From Telmatactis stephensoni (lineage: Eukaryota > Cnidaria > Anthozoa > Actiniaria > Isophelliidae), in NCBI GenBank assembly GCA_029948255.1, contig JALIZF010001748.1, forward strand, positions 248,001 through 312,000: a DNA stretch of 64,000 nucleotides. Direction: 5' to 3'. Below, one piece after another: positions 45,888 to 55,939 of the stretch. Both the position numbers and the translations under genes were made by a program. The notes under the pieces were generated by a model, which ran no database searches, was not told where the DNA came from, and saw nothing but the letters and a program-made list of their open reading frames with translations. Every line of letters begins with the position of its first letter. The stretch's first letter is position 1.

Positions 45888-46309
45888 AACCACGACAGGC
45901 TTAGTACTTATATGTCTGTGCATTGATATTTTTACAGTATCTACTTACCTATCAATAAAGACTTGCTTATACATAAAGCTGTAAAAATAAGCGACACTCA
46001 ATTACAACAATGATAATGGCGTTAGGATGACGCCGAAATGTCATAATTTGGTGTTGCTTATTTTTACAGTTCTACTTACATATCTATGCATTTATTTTTC
46101 AACAGAAAATACAGAAGCCTACATGCACCATTGCAGTGGATGGCAGCCTTTTCAAGTTGCATCCTAAATTCAAAGGCTACATGCAAGAAGCAATCCAAGA
46201 ACTGTTGCCTGAAAGTAACATCAAGTTGATGCTGTCTGAAGATGGGTCAGGCAAGGGTGCAGCCCTGATTGCCGCAGTTGCAGCTAGGATTTCAAAAGCA
46301 AGATCCTGA
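39477..46309 (+). CDS. HK: Hexokinase, single catalytic unit (465 aa)
   Basis: Six coding exons: 39477-39548, 41290-41814, 42820-43112, 44355-44510, 45063-45210, 46106-46309; all phases agree. ATP-dependent phosphorylation of glucose and other hexoses, first step of glycolysis, cytosolic. Visible motifs: LDLGGTNFR (phosphate 1, about 88-96), PLGFTFSFPVQQ (sugar site, about 151-162), WTKGF, LVNDTTGTMM with the catalytic Asp near 211, LILGTGTNACY (phosphate 2), NTEWGAFGDNG (sugar-binding Glu) and SEDGSGKGAAL (adenosine region). At 465 aa it is one 50-kDa unit, not the duplicated 100-kDa vertebrate HK1-3. The first 20 residues are mostly hydrophobic (MFSLFPILSAGF), reminiscent of the mitochondrial-binding N-terminus of HK1/HK2 (inference). 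Stops precede the ATG, and the 5' UTR is split by an intron ending at 39444. Intron 2 carries a 17-bp minisatellite. Confidence 0.95.
41832..41935. mobile_element. GTATGA-type MITE fragment at hexokinase donor
   Basis: AGAACAGATTTCGTATGAGT begins 17 bp after the donor of the second coding exon (intron begins at 41815), followed by GTGACCATGTCAGTGCTGTG typical of the family. The far end is lost. Confidence 0.6.
42074..42765. repeat. 17-bp minisatellite inside pogo-like ends
   Basis: About 25 copies of ACACCTCTCATAACCAG (42279-42724), with variants CCCATAA and AAACAG. The flanks ACAGTCAAACCTCCACAATT (42074 on) and GGTGTCTGCTCATGGCAGGT (right) read as diverged inverted ends of a pogo-type element (inference). 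A (CAT)n tract is at 42118-42165. Hexokinase intron between coding exons 2 and 3. Confidence 0.85.
43133..43442. mobile_element. Large foldback, about 310 bp
   Basis: The left arm (TATACACCTATTTCAACAAA, CAAGCATCAAGCCAAGACC, AATGTATTCAAATCAGACT) is matched inversely on the right (AGTCTGATTTGAATACATT, GGCGCTTGATGCTT, AAATAAGTGTATA). It begins 20 bp after the donor of hexokinase coding exon 3. Confidence 0.75.
45629..45728. repeat. (ATTT)n / (CATT)n / (CTTT)n microsatellite block
   Basis: Three adjoining tetranucleotide arrays (about 11 ATTT, 4 CATT and 8 TTTC units) in the last hexokinase intron; a (GAT)n tract follows at 45845-45887. Confidence 0.9.
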
Positions 46310-46464
46310 AGGAACGGAATGCATGTTTGCAGTGTACTGATTATATGCACATGCATCATCAATGATTATATGTGTGCATCATCAACTAATGCAAAGGGCC
46401 TCAAAAATATCCAATGACAGTCATTCTGCTATGATGTACTTCTTGTGGTGTATATATAATTGTA

Positions 46465-46752
46465 TAATGTATCTCTTAATTACCTATTGTGTCATCACCT
46501 CTATTGAGTAAAACTCCACTTCCTCATCCAACAAGAATCTATATATATTCAAAACCCTTGGCTGTCATCCATGACCCCATCATGCATGGAAGCCTCCATC
46601 ATGGAAAGATCTAATGTATCTCTTAATTACCTATTGTGTCTGACATCACCTCTATTGAGTAAAACTCCACTTCCTCATCCAACAAGAATCAAAACCCTCG
46701 GCTGTCATCCATGACCCCATCATGGAAGCCCCCATCATGGAAAGATCTAAGT
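46465..46752 (+). repeat. 147-bp tandem duplication in hexokinase 3' UTR
   Basis: TAATGTATCTCTTAATTACC starts both at 46465 and 46612; the copies share ACCCCATCATGGAAGC-type text and end in GGAAAGATCTAA. Small indels distinguish them. It lies between the hexokinase stop and the candidate poly(A) signal at 46852. Confidence 0.85.
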
Positions 46753-46851
46753 AGAAATATCAAGTTAGTCTCCATTGATGTATGATATTCTAATCAAATT
46801 ATTTTGAATATCCATGTTTAAAGCTTCACTCAGAAAACTGAAATGTACACA

Positions 46852-46857
46852 ATTAAA
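46852..46857 (+). terminator. Candidate poly(A) signal ATTAAA for hexokinase
   Basis: ATTAAA lies 543 bp after the stop codon. A canonical AATAAA appears only at 47253-47258. Either could be used; sequence alone does not decide. Confidence 0.35.
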
Positions 46858-47434
46858 ACTGTATGCCCATATTGTTGCCATTGTCTGATTTATGTACAAT
46901 GCATTAAGCTCTCAATCCCCATTGGTAAGCTTTGAGCCACCTTAACTGGTGCATCATATTCAGCATTCTTACTTTACTGCTTGACTTCAGTATTTCTCAA
47001 GACTATAACTCCAGTGTCCATTGCAATGATGACACCACAATAAGAGCTTAGAGTAAAAGCGCCTAAGTGCTTTTGAAATTCTAATCTTTTTTGAAAACTT
47101 TTTTGTGTTTTGATGAGAGGATTTGAAAAGTACAATGATGCCATCTTGAATTTAACTTTGAGAAAACAAAACAATCTTTAAAAAGTCATTCCAGCCATTT
47201 TCTTGGATAACCCTGCACTTTGTCTTGCATATATTTTTTGAAAGGCCCAGCCAATAAATATTGCAGAAACTTAGTCAAATAGACCTTTTTCAAGTTTGTT
47301 CGTACCATTGTAAAATTAGACAACAGATTCACTGGCACAGGGTTATAGCCTCAAATCAAGGTAGATTATTTAAAAATACCAGTGAGAAAAACAAAACTTT
47401 TGGACTAAGAACAACACAGAAATGGATTTTAATT

Positions 47435-47526
47435 CCATGGGTCTTTCTTGATAAGTAGGCTAACCCTGCATAAATGCACCTTTTGTCAAGAGGCTCAGCG
47501 GTCTCTAGCAAATGCAAACTTGACTG
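47435..47526. mobile_element. Solo arm of the 4913-5178 foldback family
   Basis: CCATGGGTCTTTCTTGATAA through AGGCTCAGCGGTCTCTAG parallels the right arm of the element at 4913-5178. No inverted partner is present nearby. Confidence 0.65.
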
Positions 47527-48245
47527 TTATGACAGCTGTGATAAAAGGCCTAATGGAAGGATTAAGTTTTTGCTAAAGTTATTGTCAAGAGATCAGGGGT
47601 CAACAGAAAGAGATTATCACATCAACTAATAATCTGTTATGTCTGGCGAACACATGGTAAAATTAGTTCCTTGGAAACCGTCTCACACTGTTGTCTCGCA
47701 CTGAATAGTTGACTCAGATCACTGATAATTTATGACATAGATAAGACATAATTGCAGACAAATGGAGGGCTTTTTGTATGATCAATGATAACAGTGATTG
47801 TCTGCAACTACTGGAAGCCATTATGGTGTCAAATGAGACCCTGTGGCTGCTTGTTTAAGTCAGTATGATACAAATCCTACTTCTCTTTCTTGAAAACAAG
47901 AAGCCAAAAATATTTTTTTTCAGATAGTGATTTTATTTAACCTGTGAAAGCATAGAGTGATTTTCATTCAACGGTGAAGGAAAATGACTATTTTGTATTA
48001 GTTGATAAGAAACAGAAAGCAATGGCTTTAGAGTCTACTACCAACTATTAGGCTATTCCTTCATGGTCAAATGAAAACCACTCTAGTATGCATGATAGTA
48101 GTACAAGACTCTAAATCCATTGTTTTAGTAGTTAGTCAACTTTCTTTCGCAGATTAAATCAAATTGCTCTAAAGTAATAAGATATTGGGGTGTACATAAT
48201 ACAAGTCTTTCTTAGGAGGATAACACTTCACCTGAATTCCAAGCG

Positions 48246-48378
48246 ACTGTGAAAACAACATGGTCGCAGCATGGCACAGTTATGGCAGAAATTTCGATTG
48301 TTTTTATAGACACAGTAATGATGTCGTCACTGCATGGCATGGTCCATGTCACACTCAGGAAAAACAGTCTTATGAGAA
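48246..48378. mobile_element. GTATGA-type MITE, left end eroded
   Basis: GACTGTGAAAACAACATGGT, TTTTTATAGACACAGTAATG and TCACACTCAGGAAAAACAG follow the order of the family member at 25161-25303. Confidence 0.6.
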
Positions 48379-48429
48379 AACTTTCACTGTATAGTTCATT
48401 CAAGTTAGTTGCTGTGGAATCACTTCTAT

Positions 48430-49080
48430 CCTAGCAACATTTTGTAATGCAGTTAGAGCCAGAGAAGATGAATGCTCCTGATAAGAAAGGTGGAAAATAA
48501 ATAAGACAGACAAAGTTCTTAATTATTTTCCAAGGTTCATAAAGCATCTTTAGTAACCCTGCAACATTTGTAATGCAGTTAGAGCCAGCTAGAGAAGATG
48601 AATGCATATGCTCCTGATAGAGCTAAGAAAGGTAGAAAATAATAAATATTAATTATTATTATCATATACCCTTGTCGATACGCTGCGCTCTGATTGGCTA
48701 AAAGCTGTGCTTTATCAGAGAATGGAGCACAGCTCTGATGTCAGCAGCGCGAGCTCGACCGCGCGCACACTTTTTGAATTTTTGTACAGAGAAAATTGAA
48801 CTTTTTCCCTTGAATATTTACTTCAAAACATATAATAAAACAAATAGAACAGCTTTTTCCATGCTCCGTTCAGTATACAGCACTTAGGAAGTGCCAAAAG
48901 CACTCAAGAAGTGTGGAGAGCACTCCCCTACGGCTCATGCTCTCCTTACACTTCTTTCATGCTTTTGTCACTTCCTGCGTGCTGTATTACTGAACGGAGC
49001 ACGGAAAAAGCTGTTCTATTTGTTAAATAAATAAGACAGACAACTGGATTATTTTCCGAGGTTCAAAACATCTTTACTAT
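48430..49080. repeat. Tandem duplication, second copy split by insertion
   Basis: Copy 1 (from 48430) contains GTAATGCAGTTAGAGCCAG and then GGAAAATAAATAAGACAGAC uninterrupted. Copy 2 (from 48557) repeats the first text, but the second is broken after GAAAATAATAAAT (48645) and resumes at 49025 with AAATAAATAAGACAGAC. Period about 127 bp. Confidence 0.75.
48647..49023. mobile_element. Inserted element with long inner palindrome
   Basis: About 377 bp present in duplication copy 2 but absent from copy 1. Its right half (48836-49023) is a hairpin: AGAACAGCTTTTTCCATGCT and CTCCGTTCAGTATACAGCAC against their inverse. Its left part contains CTGATTGGCTAAAAG. Likely target duplication is an AATAAAT-type A/T word. 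Confidence 0.7.
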
Positions 49081-49993
49081 TCCTTTGAAACTTGATAACA
49101 TTGATAATAATTTATAAAATGGCAGTCTTGGCAATGAACTTTGTTAAAAAATATGGACTATATACAGATCATGTTAAAAACACCGACACCTCAATTATTG
49201 AAAGAAACACATAGGCGTGGCAGTGGAGAAACTGTACAAGGTGCAGGGAACACCGAATAAGAATAGATTATAAATATTATGGTCAGTGCCATGTTTACAC
49301 TTGATTATGCTACAGAAGTCAACTGTACTTGATGTGACAGATACCATCAACTAGTGTGTATGGAAAGAGGGGGGTAAAGAGTTCACCGTCAGCTTCCTGG
49401 GAGACCCACTTCTAGCTGAGGAACTACCGATGCTAAATTAGAGCTTTACAGTTTACCTTTATATGTATAATACCAATAATAAAATTCATAAGTGGTGTTT
49501 ACATGCAGACAAACATCTGCAAAGTATTCAAGTGTAAACATGGCAAAATTATCACCTGATTTTAATATTAGCCTTGAAATAAAGAAGGCATATTCTACTT
49601 TATAACCAGAGAGCACTTCTGACTAAAAAATAATTTGTCTTGCTTTATGGCATGGATTTTTGCCTGGCAACTATTCACCTTTCAGTCACAAATGCTCTTC
49701 CAATTTTCAGGACAAGAAACTCAAATTTTCAATCAACTTAAAATAAATTTTTAAACATTGAATATGCCGAGATAAGTGATTGATAACTGAATTTACAACT
49801 TCTAAAATGTTCTGCAGAGTTCCTGAAAGTTGTTTGATACCCATTCATCTGGTGTCAAATCCTCTGACTTTCAAGAATGGCAGAAACAAAGATCTAAAAT
49901 TAATTTTTCTATGACTGTGAAAAACCATTGCACAGGATCTCAAATGGCTTACAGCATGCTCTTATGGATTTATGCAAAAGCACAGTTTATGCT

Positions 49994-50130
49994 AGAGCAG
50001 ATTTCGTATGACTGTGAACATGGCACCAACACGACATGTTTACAGCAGAAATTTTGAATGTTTTTAAGACATTACGGCATTGACACAGTCACAGCACAGT
50101 ACAGTCCATTTCACATACGAAAACTGCTCT
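49994..50130. mobile_element. GTATGA-type MITE, best copy
   Basis: Starts AGAGCAGATTTCGTATGACT and ends CATACGAAAACTGCTCT, a clear terminal inverted repeat. The 137-bp body holds GGCACCAACACGACATG and TTACGGCATTGACACAGTC. At least eight diverged relatives occur in the window. Confidence 0.8.
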
Positions 50131-51719
50131 TGGACTTTTTCGCAGTCATATCAAATCAAGTAGTGCACATGAGAAACAGTGTTATACATGTGCAGCTGAA
50201 TTGACTTTTGATATTTGGCTGTATTATTTAGACATTAAAATAAGCTCACAACACAATGAAAGGAAATGTTTAAGTAAGCTATCAGTATAAAAGTATTGGA
50301 TAGTCAGCAAAACTAGTAGAAAAGTATAGTGCTTGCATCATGCATTTGGCTGTACATCTAAGGTGAAATGTTTTTGTAAGATTTTAGCACCAACATATAA
50401 AATTTAGCCATTACTTTTGCTGTAAGAATATGGTTGGTCGCCTTACAGCAAAAGCAATATTTTTCGTTTCATTTCAGTAAAGAAGCTTCCTTTCCATTTT
50501 TGAGAAGCCATACTCTGAGCTGCAAGGGAGCATTCGAAAAATCTAAAACAGTTTCTATTACTACATTCTGAGGTTCACCAGGATTGCAGACTGTACCTGC
50601 ATGCAAACTACAGCAGCAAAAGGAACCTGATGATGTTGTGAGCTTGAAATCATGGAAGATTTAGACAACAATTAGTGCTAACTAGTAGTTCTCATATTAC
50701 CGAAGATAAAACTTTTCTCTAACAAAGTAAATACCAACACTGATGTCTGAAAATAATGACCATGTGAAAATGGTTTGGTAAAAAGGAAAAAGTAATGGAA
50801 AAAGAACTCACTAAATGTACAGAACATAACATTCTACAGATACTTTCTTTGAACTATGTATATATTTTATGTATTCTATGTATGTGATAAGGATTACTAC
50901 TTATATAATATTGCTTTTTTACAACTGCTGTATACACATCACCATTATAATGTACATATTACCTTAAATATTATAAATTCTTTGATAATCTACACAGTAA
51001 CACGACCAGGAACATACTGGTTTGGTGCTCAACTTGGTCACAACTTTGCAAACAATTTGTGAAAATCATCCTTCCCCTACCAGAAATCACCTCAAACTAA
51101 TGACAACATAAAACCTTGAAATCCCACAACTTGAAGTTAAGTGATATTTTAAGACAAAGGACAAAAAATACTTAAACATCCAAACCATACTTTGTAAAAG
51201 CACAATTTGAAAAACATTTGAAAACCTAAGCTTGAAGCAAAGATTGTGCAAAAAAATGAAATTCATGTACCTTGGGAACTTAAAGGTTAGACCATGTGTA
51301 ACAAGGAAGATCTCTGTCCTTTGAAGACAGAGACCAAAGCTTTTGAAGCAGCTAAGACAACTCAAATATCTTTGGTTTGAGTCTGTACTACAGTAATGCA
51401 GTTTGTCTATAATGGTTGTAACATCAAACAATTACATCCCCAAACTTTAGAAGTTCTAGGATGCATCTCTAAGAATAAAGGGTTAACATTTTATGTCTTT
51501 GGATGAGAAAGCCATGATACTAAGACAATCCCTTTAAGCTGAAGGCAAGATGAATAACTGCAATGAATTATGATTGAAAGGAATTTTGATTATAGTCTTT
51601 GCTGGGTGAACATTCTTTCCCTTTGCCAGGTGTGTTTGGCAAAAGAATGAAAATTAAGTTCGATTGAATGTTTGTCTTAATTCCAAGGCTTTTAGGGAGT
51701 TATAACTACAACTAAAACT

Positions 51720-54700
51720 TTATGATACATGAATACCTATTCTTGTATTTACAGTAAGTCCACCATCACTGCCCTCACTAACAATACTTTCCGTGCTGCA
51801 AAGATCATCAGACTCCCCACTTGCATAGCCTGTTTCTTCATCATTTTCTACATCAATCTCTTCGCTTGTGGTTGAGTCACCTTCTGAGCTTCTAGGTCTT
51901 TTGAGTTCACAACCTCCTTTGAGGAGGAGAAGTTTTCGTCGCAGGAACATCTGTTCCTGAGCTAATTTTTTCTTCGATTCAAGAGCCTCTTTTTCAGAGG
52001 ACTGTAAAACCTGTGGAGTAAAGATAATCAAAACAAACTTGAGCTACCACAAATAGAGTTTTAAGAACACAAAGCTAATGATATTTATTATCATTATCAC
52101 TTCTGTGACAAATGCATACAGTGAGATGAGAAGACCTCAGGGTTATTTTACAACTACTCACTATCATTCATCGGCTTTAAGGATCATATTTTAAGTGTAT
52201 TTGATAATGGAAAATGATCTGACAAGATAAAATAAGGAACAAATTGTTTGATTAAAGATATCAGGGAAGTGTTTACCCTTTGACCATACTCACAAAAAAC
52301 TTGTGGTTACACACATGTGCATATTCATATTGACAACAAAAATACATGAAAGAAAAAGTGCATGATTACTACCAACTTACAAAGAGCTAGCAAGTAACCT
52401 TTGTCACTACGAGGAAAATTATTTATTTTACATTAAAAAATACATGCAAACAAGCCAAGAGATGGATAATACCAAGGTATTCAAGAACATAGGGTAGCAG
52501 AACAATAAAAGCTTGCTTGGACATACTTTGGATATATTTTCCTATTTCAAAAGACATTGTTTGGCTTGCGTGTTTTGAACAAATTGTTATTTCAATTTTT
52601 TTATAAGTTCTAGGGCTGATAACATTTGAACAGGTATATTTTTACAGAGTAAAAGTTCTATTTTAGCTTTCTCTTCTTTTCACCTGCTTTAGTTATCAAC
52701 GTTAGACAAAAGGGTACAAATTATAATAGGTAATACACCTGCAGTTTGTCAAACCATGAGATTGGTTGGGCAGAAGAAAACAAGCCAAGCCAGAATGAAA
52801 ATCCAGCAGCAGGAGCTCAACTCCTACTAAACCTACAGAATTATTCTTATGTGAATTGAGAATCATGCTACTCAAAAAGTAAAAATGTACCAAGAGAAAT
52901 TTTCTCATTAAAGGCATTTAAGTCAGTTATTTATGATTGAATTTTGAAAGAAATACAAGTCTGTTTGAAAGGGAAAGGGTTATTTATAGCAGTTCTAGTG
53001 AGGGGAAGAAAACAATGGACCACAATTCAAGCTTTCAATGATAGAGTTAAACTTTCATCATCTTCGTAGACAAAAGACAGATACAGACAGAAGTCTAGTT
53101 TGAATTTCTCCTTGTCAAAACAAAAGCAATCTATTGGTTACTTTACATTCTTCCTAAGAAAAACTTATTTACAAAACACTTGCCACATGCAACGAATGAT
53201 GCGGTTTCAAAAAAACTGTACCTAGTAACTTTTTATGATGGCAGTCTACAGTTCTAAGCAACATGCAAAAGTTAAACAAGAATGTAGATTGATAGTGAGA
53301 TATGTAGACTTTATGACATTAAGTATATTATCCAAGACATCTGTATTTGTGTCTTAGTTTGTTTGATTTACTATGATTTCTTCAATATTTTTTCTTTTAT
53401 TACTGTTCAAAGAATAAAGCTTCCTGTGTATGAATCTGCTACACCGATAGTCATGCGATAACCTTGCCATAGCTAGAAAGCTTGTGAATCCATATTAAGC
53501 ATGTTTTATTGGTGTCAGGTTTGAATACTAATAACACAGAACACCTGTTTAAAAGATAATAAATTATAATAACCCAAGGGTATTTTGACCCACAAGATAA
53601 TTCCTCAAAAGCTCTCACAAACAACTGGAAAAGACACAACAGGGAGAAAGCTTCAGTACACATTTTGATAAAGAGAAGTTTGGAGCTGTGGATATCTAAA
53701 CTCAATATAGTGGGTTTAATCATACCACAGTGTGGTGAGATGTAACAGGTTGTCCAAAATCATCCAACCATCTGCCAAGTGTGGTCAATTTCTTTTTTTT
53801 GCTTCAATTTCGTTTCTTTATTTAACATCCCAAAATTGTGAGGGATTTCAGGACATCAAATACAATTTTGTGAATTTTAAGAAATAAAATGAGACACAAA
53901 AGGGATAAGGAGAAAACAAACCATACTGAATACTACAAAGGAAACCATAAGAGTGCTTCTTGAAATTTTCATCTTCAAACTTTGATTAATAATTTTTTGG
54001 ATTGTGTCATTAAGGGAGTTGAGGATTTATGTTAAATCTAACCTTTATATATTGTTGTGCGCTCTGTAGCAGAGCTAAAGTGGTTGCCTTTTGGTGCTCT
54101 GGCGGTGAGGGGACAAGATCCTTTAGTAACTCCAAGCAATCCCTCAAATGCGCCCGTCTAGTTTATGAAAGGAAACATTAAAAAAATCGTAAAACGTCAT
54201 TGAAATGGAAAGAACGAGACAGTGTTTCTTTGTAAGTGCAACTTTAATCTATGATATGTATAGAATTTCAAGTCGCATCATATCTACTGAAATAGCAAAA
54301 TTACGCGACACATGACAGTTTGAACTCGAAAATTGCCGGAAATCACAACGTTAATTTTCAAAAGAAAAACAAAAGATTGTCAGATTGACTCGTGTCCAAA
54401 TCGTGCTTTTGAAGTTCTTTTGTCTTTGTCATTCCCTTCCACTCAACACCAATGGTAAAAGAACCAGTCAACCAAAAATATTTCTTGACTGTTGTATTCA
54501 TTTTTTCACGTTGACGATGGCAATGCTAACTCAACAGGTACCAGTGACTCGATAAACACAGCCATTTCTTCTAATTTTGACAAGTTCTTTAGTTTGGTTG
54601 CTCTTCACTGCCAGCAGAAAAATAAACAACCTAATGCCCTCTTGGCTTTAAAAATTGTCTTACAGCTCAAACAACCTTATCTTTTTGGCTTACCGAGACA

Positions 54701-55939
54701 AAACCGGAGTGCGTGTGTTAAGATCGCAGAAATATTCGCACGTGTGCAGTGTTGTTTTGGTCAGCCACGTGGCATAAAGCAAGAAAACCCCGCGTTTTCG
54801 AAATTTACCAGCTATTATATAACGAATAATGTTCTCAAACGTGTCTTCTTATTTTTTCACCACCCTCACTCGAAAGTCCTGAAATATTTTTTTCCTTCTG
54901 GAATTAAAATTGAATATAAATAAATATAGGAGACTCACCGGTTTTTTTCCAGTTGGTTGTGTGTTGTACGACTGGTGGTGAAGAGGCGAACAAGTTGTGC
55001 AAAAAAATACAATTTTTGGTTAATTAACATTCAAGCACACAAGAAAAAAATCACAAATCAAACAAAATTACAAAAATATTGGAGAATAAAAATTGATCCG
55101 ACCACATAATATAGGCTTTAGTGGTTCAACAGTGTGGTGTTTTGAAGAACGGGGAAGTAAAAAGAAAATGTAAACGCGCGCCCGGATGGTGCGTTGTCGT
55201 TATGAAACATAAATGAGCGCCGAGGCAGCTCACACGAAACGCATTGAGACCCACTTTACGGATATTAGGGTAGCTTTTGGGATGCTGGGCGCAAATTAGA
55301 CTAGATAATTCAAAATTTCCTGTGTCATAGTTTAAAAATATTCCTTCAGGCTTTTTGGGAAAAAAAACTTCTCGGGAAATCCCGGGGAGCCTTGAAACTG
55401 ACAAAGAAACGAATAATGTTATGGGTAGTATGTAAATTTCATACCCCCTCAGTTTCAACTCTAAACTTAGCAAAAGCTGGCGTTCTGTGAGAGAAATTCA
55501 AAACATTCCTTGCATGGAAGTTTTCTGATTCTTAGTTGAGCAGAAAATTCCGTTAATATGGCCCTCGTCGGTTGTGTACACAGTACACTGGACAGCAAAA
55601 CCAGACGCCATAATCTCAAACGCAGCACTCGGCTTGTCAAATCCTTCAACTTAGTGGGCCGAATACAAGGAGCTGTGTTCTCATTTGCGGCTATTTATCT
55701 TGCTTCAGAGCTTAAGCAAAGTCTTACCTGTAACTTGGGGACCTTCTAGTAGATTTTTTGACCATTTTGATAGGAGTAGAGGATCGTTTCTTGGCTAAAT
55801 TTGGGCGGAAAATGGACAGAATCGGGGCGTGAGAACGGCATGTGCCTTGAAAACCAGCAATTTGCTCAAGTATTTTACCTTCATCTCTTTTCTCTAGGAT
55901 TTTAGCAGCTTCAAGTAACTGTTCGATGTTGTTCATCAT
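51720..55939 (-). CDS. MXD: MXD/MAD-family bHLH-zipper repressor
   Basis: Four exons: 55939-55728, 54971-54939, 54157-54043, 52010-51720; phases agree, 216 aa (human MXD1 221). The N-terminus MMNNIEQLLEAAKILEKRDE is the Sin3-interaction (SID) helix. The basic region HNQLEKNRRAHLR carries the H-E-R residues that contact E-box CACGTG. The helix-loop-helix is RDCLELLKDLVPS to TTLALLQSAQQYIK, followed by a leucine zipper (about 121-152) and an acidic C-terminal stretch (SEEIDVENDEETGY). MXD proteins pair with MAX, bind E-boxes and recruit SIN3-HDAC, opposing MYC (known); role here inferred. The SID excludes MLX-type and fits MXD1-4/MXI1; vertebrate subtypes cannot be matched one to one. ATTGG/CCAAT boxes lie 160-220 bp upstream (56103-56107, 56157-56161). 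Confidence 0.93.

Larger units (their letters stand above)
46310..51719. other. Convergent intergenic region, hexokinase / MXD
   Basis: 5.4 kb with no recognisable exon; it includes the two 3' UTRs. Contents seen: the 147-bp duplication, a solo arm of the 4913-5178 foldback at 47435-47526, a MITE at 48246-48378, a tandem duplication interrupted by an insertion (48430-49080) and a MITE at 49994-50130. From 50.2 to 51.7 kb I see nothing. Confidence 0.6.

Noticed and set aside
54492..54923. 143-codon plus-strand frame in the MXD gene
   Set aside because: Antisense to an MXD intron, no recognisable domain, and composition like the surrounding intron.
55126..55649. Minus-strand frames upstream of MXD exon 2
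   Set aside because: They lie within MXD intron 1 and carry no splice-compatible conserved text.
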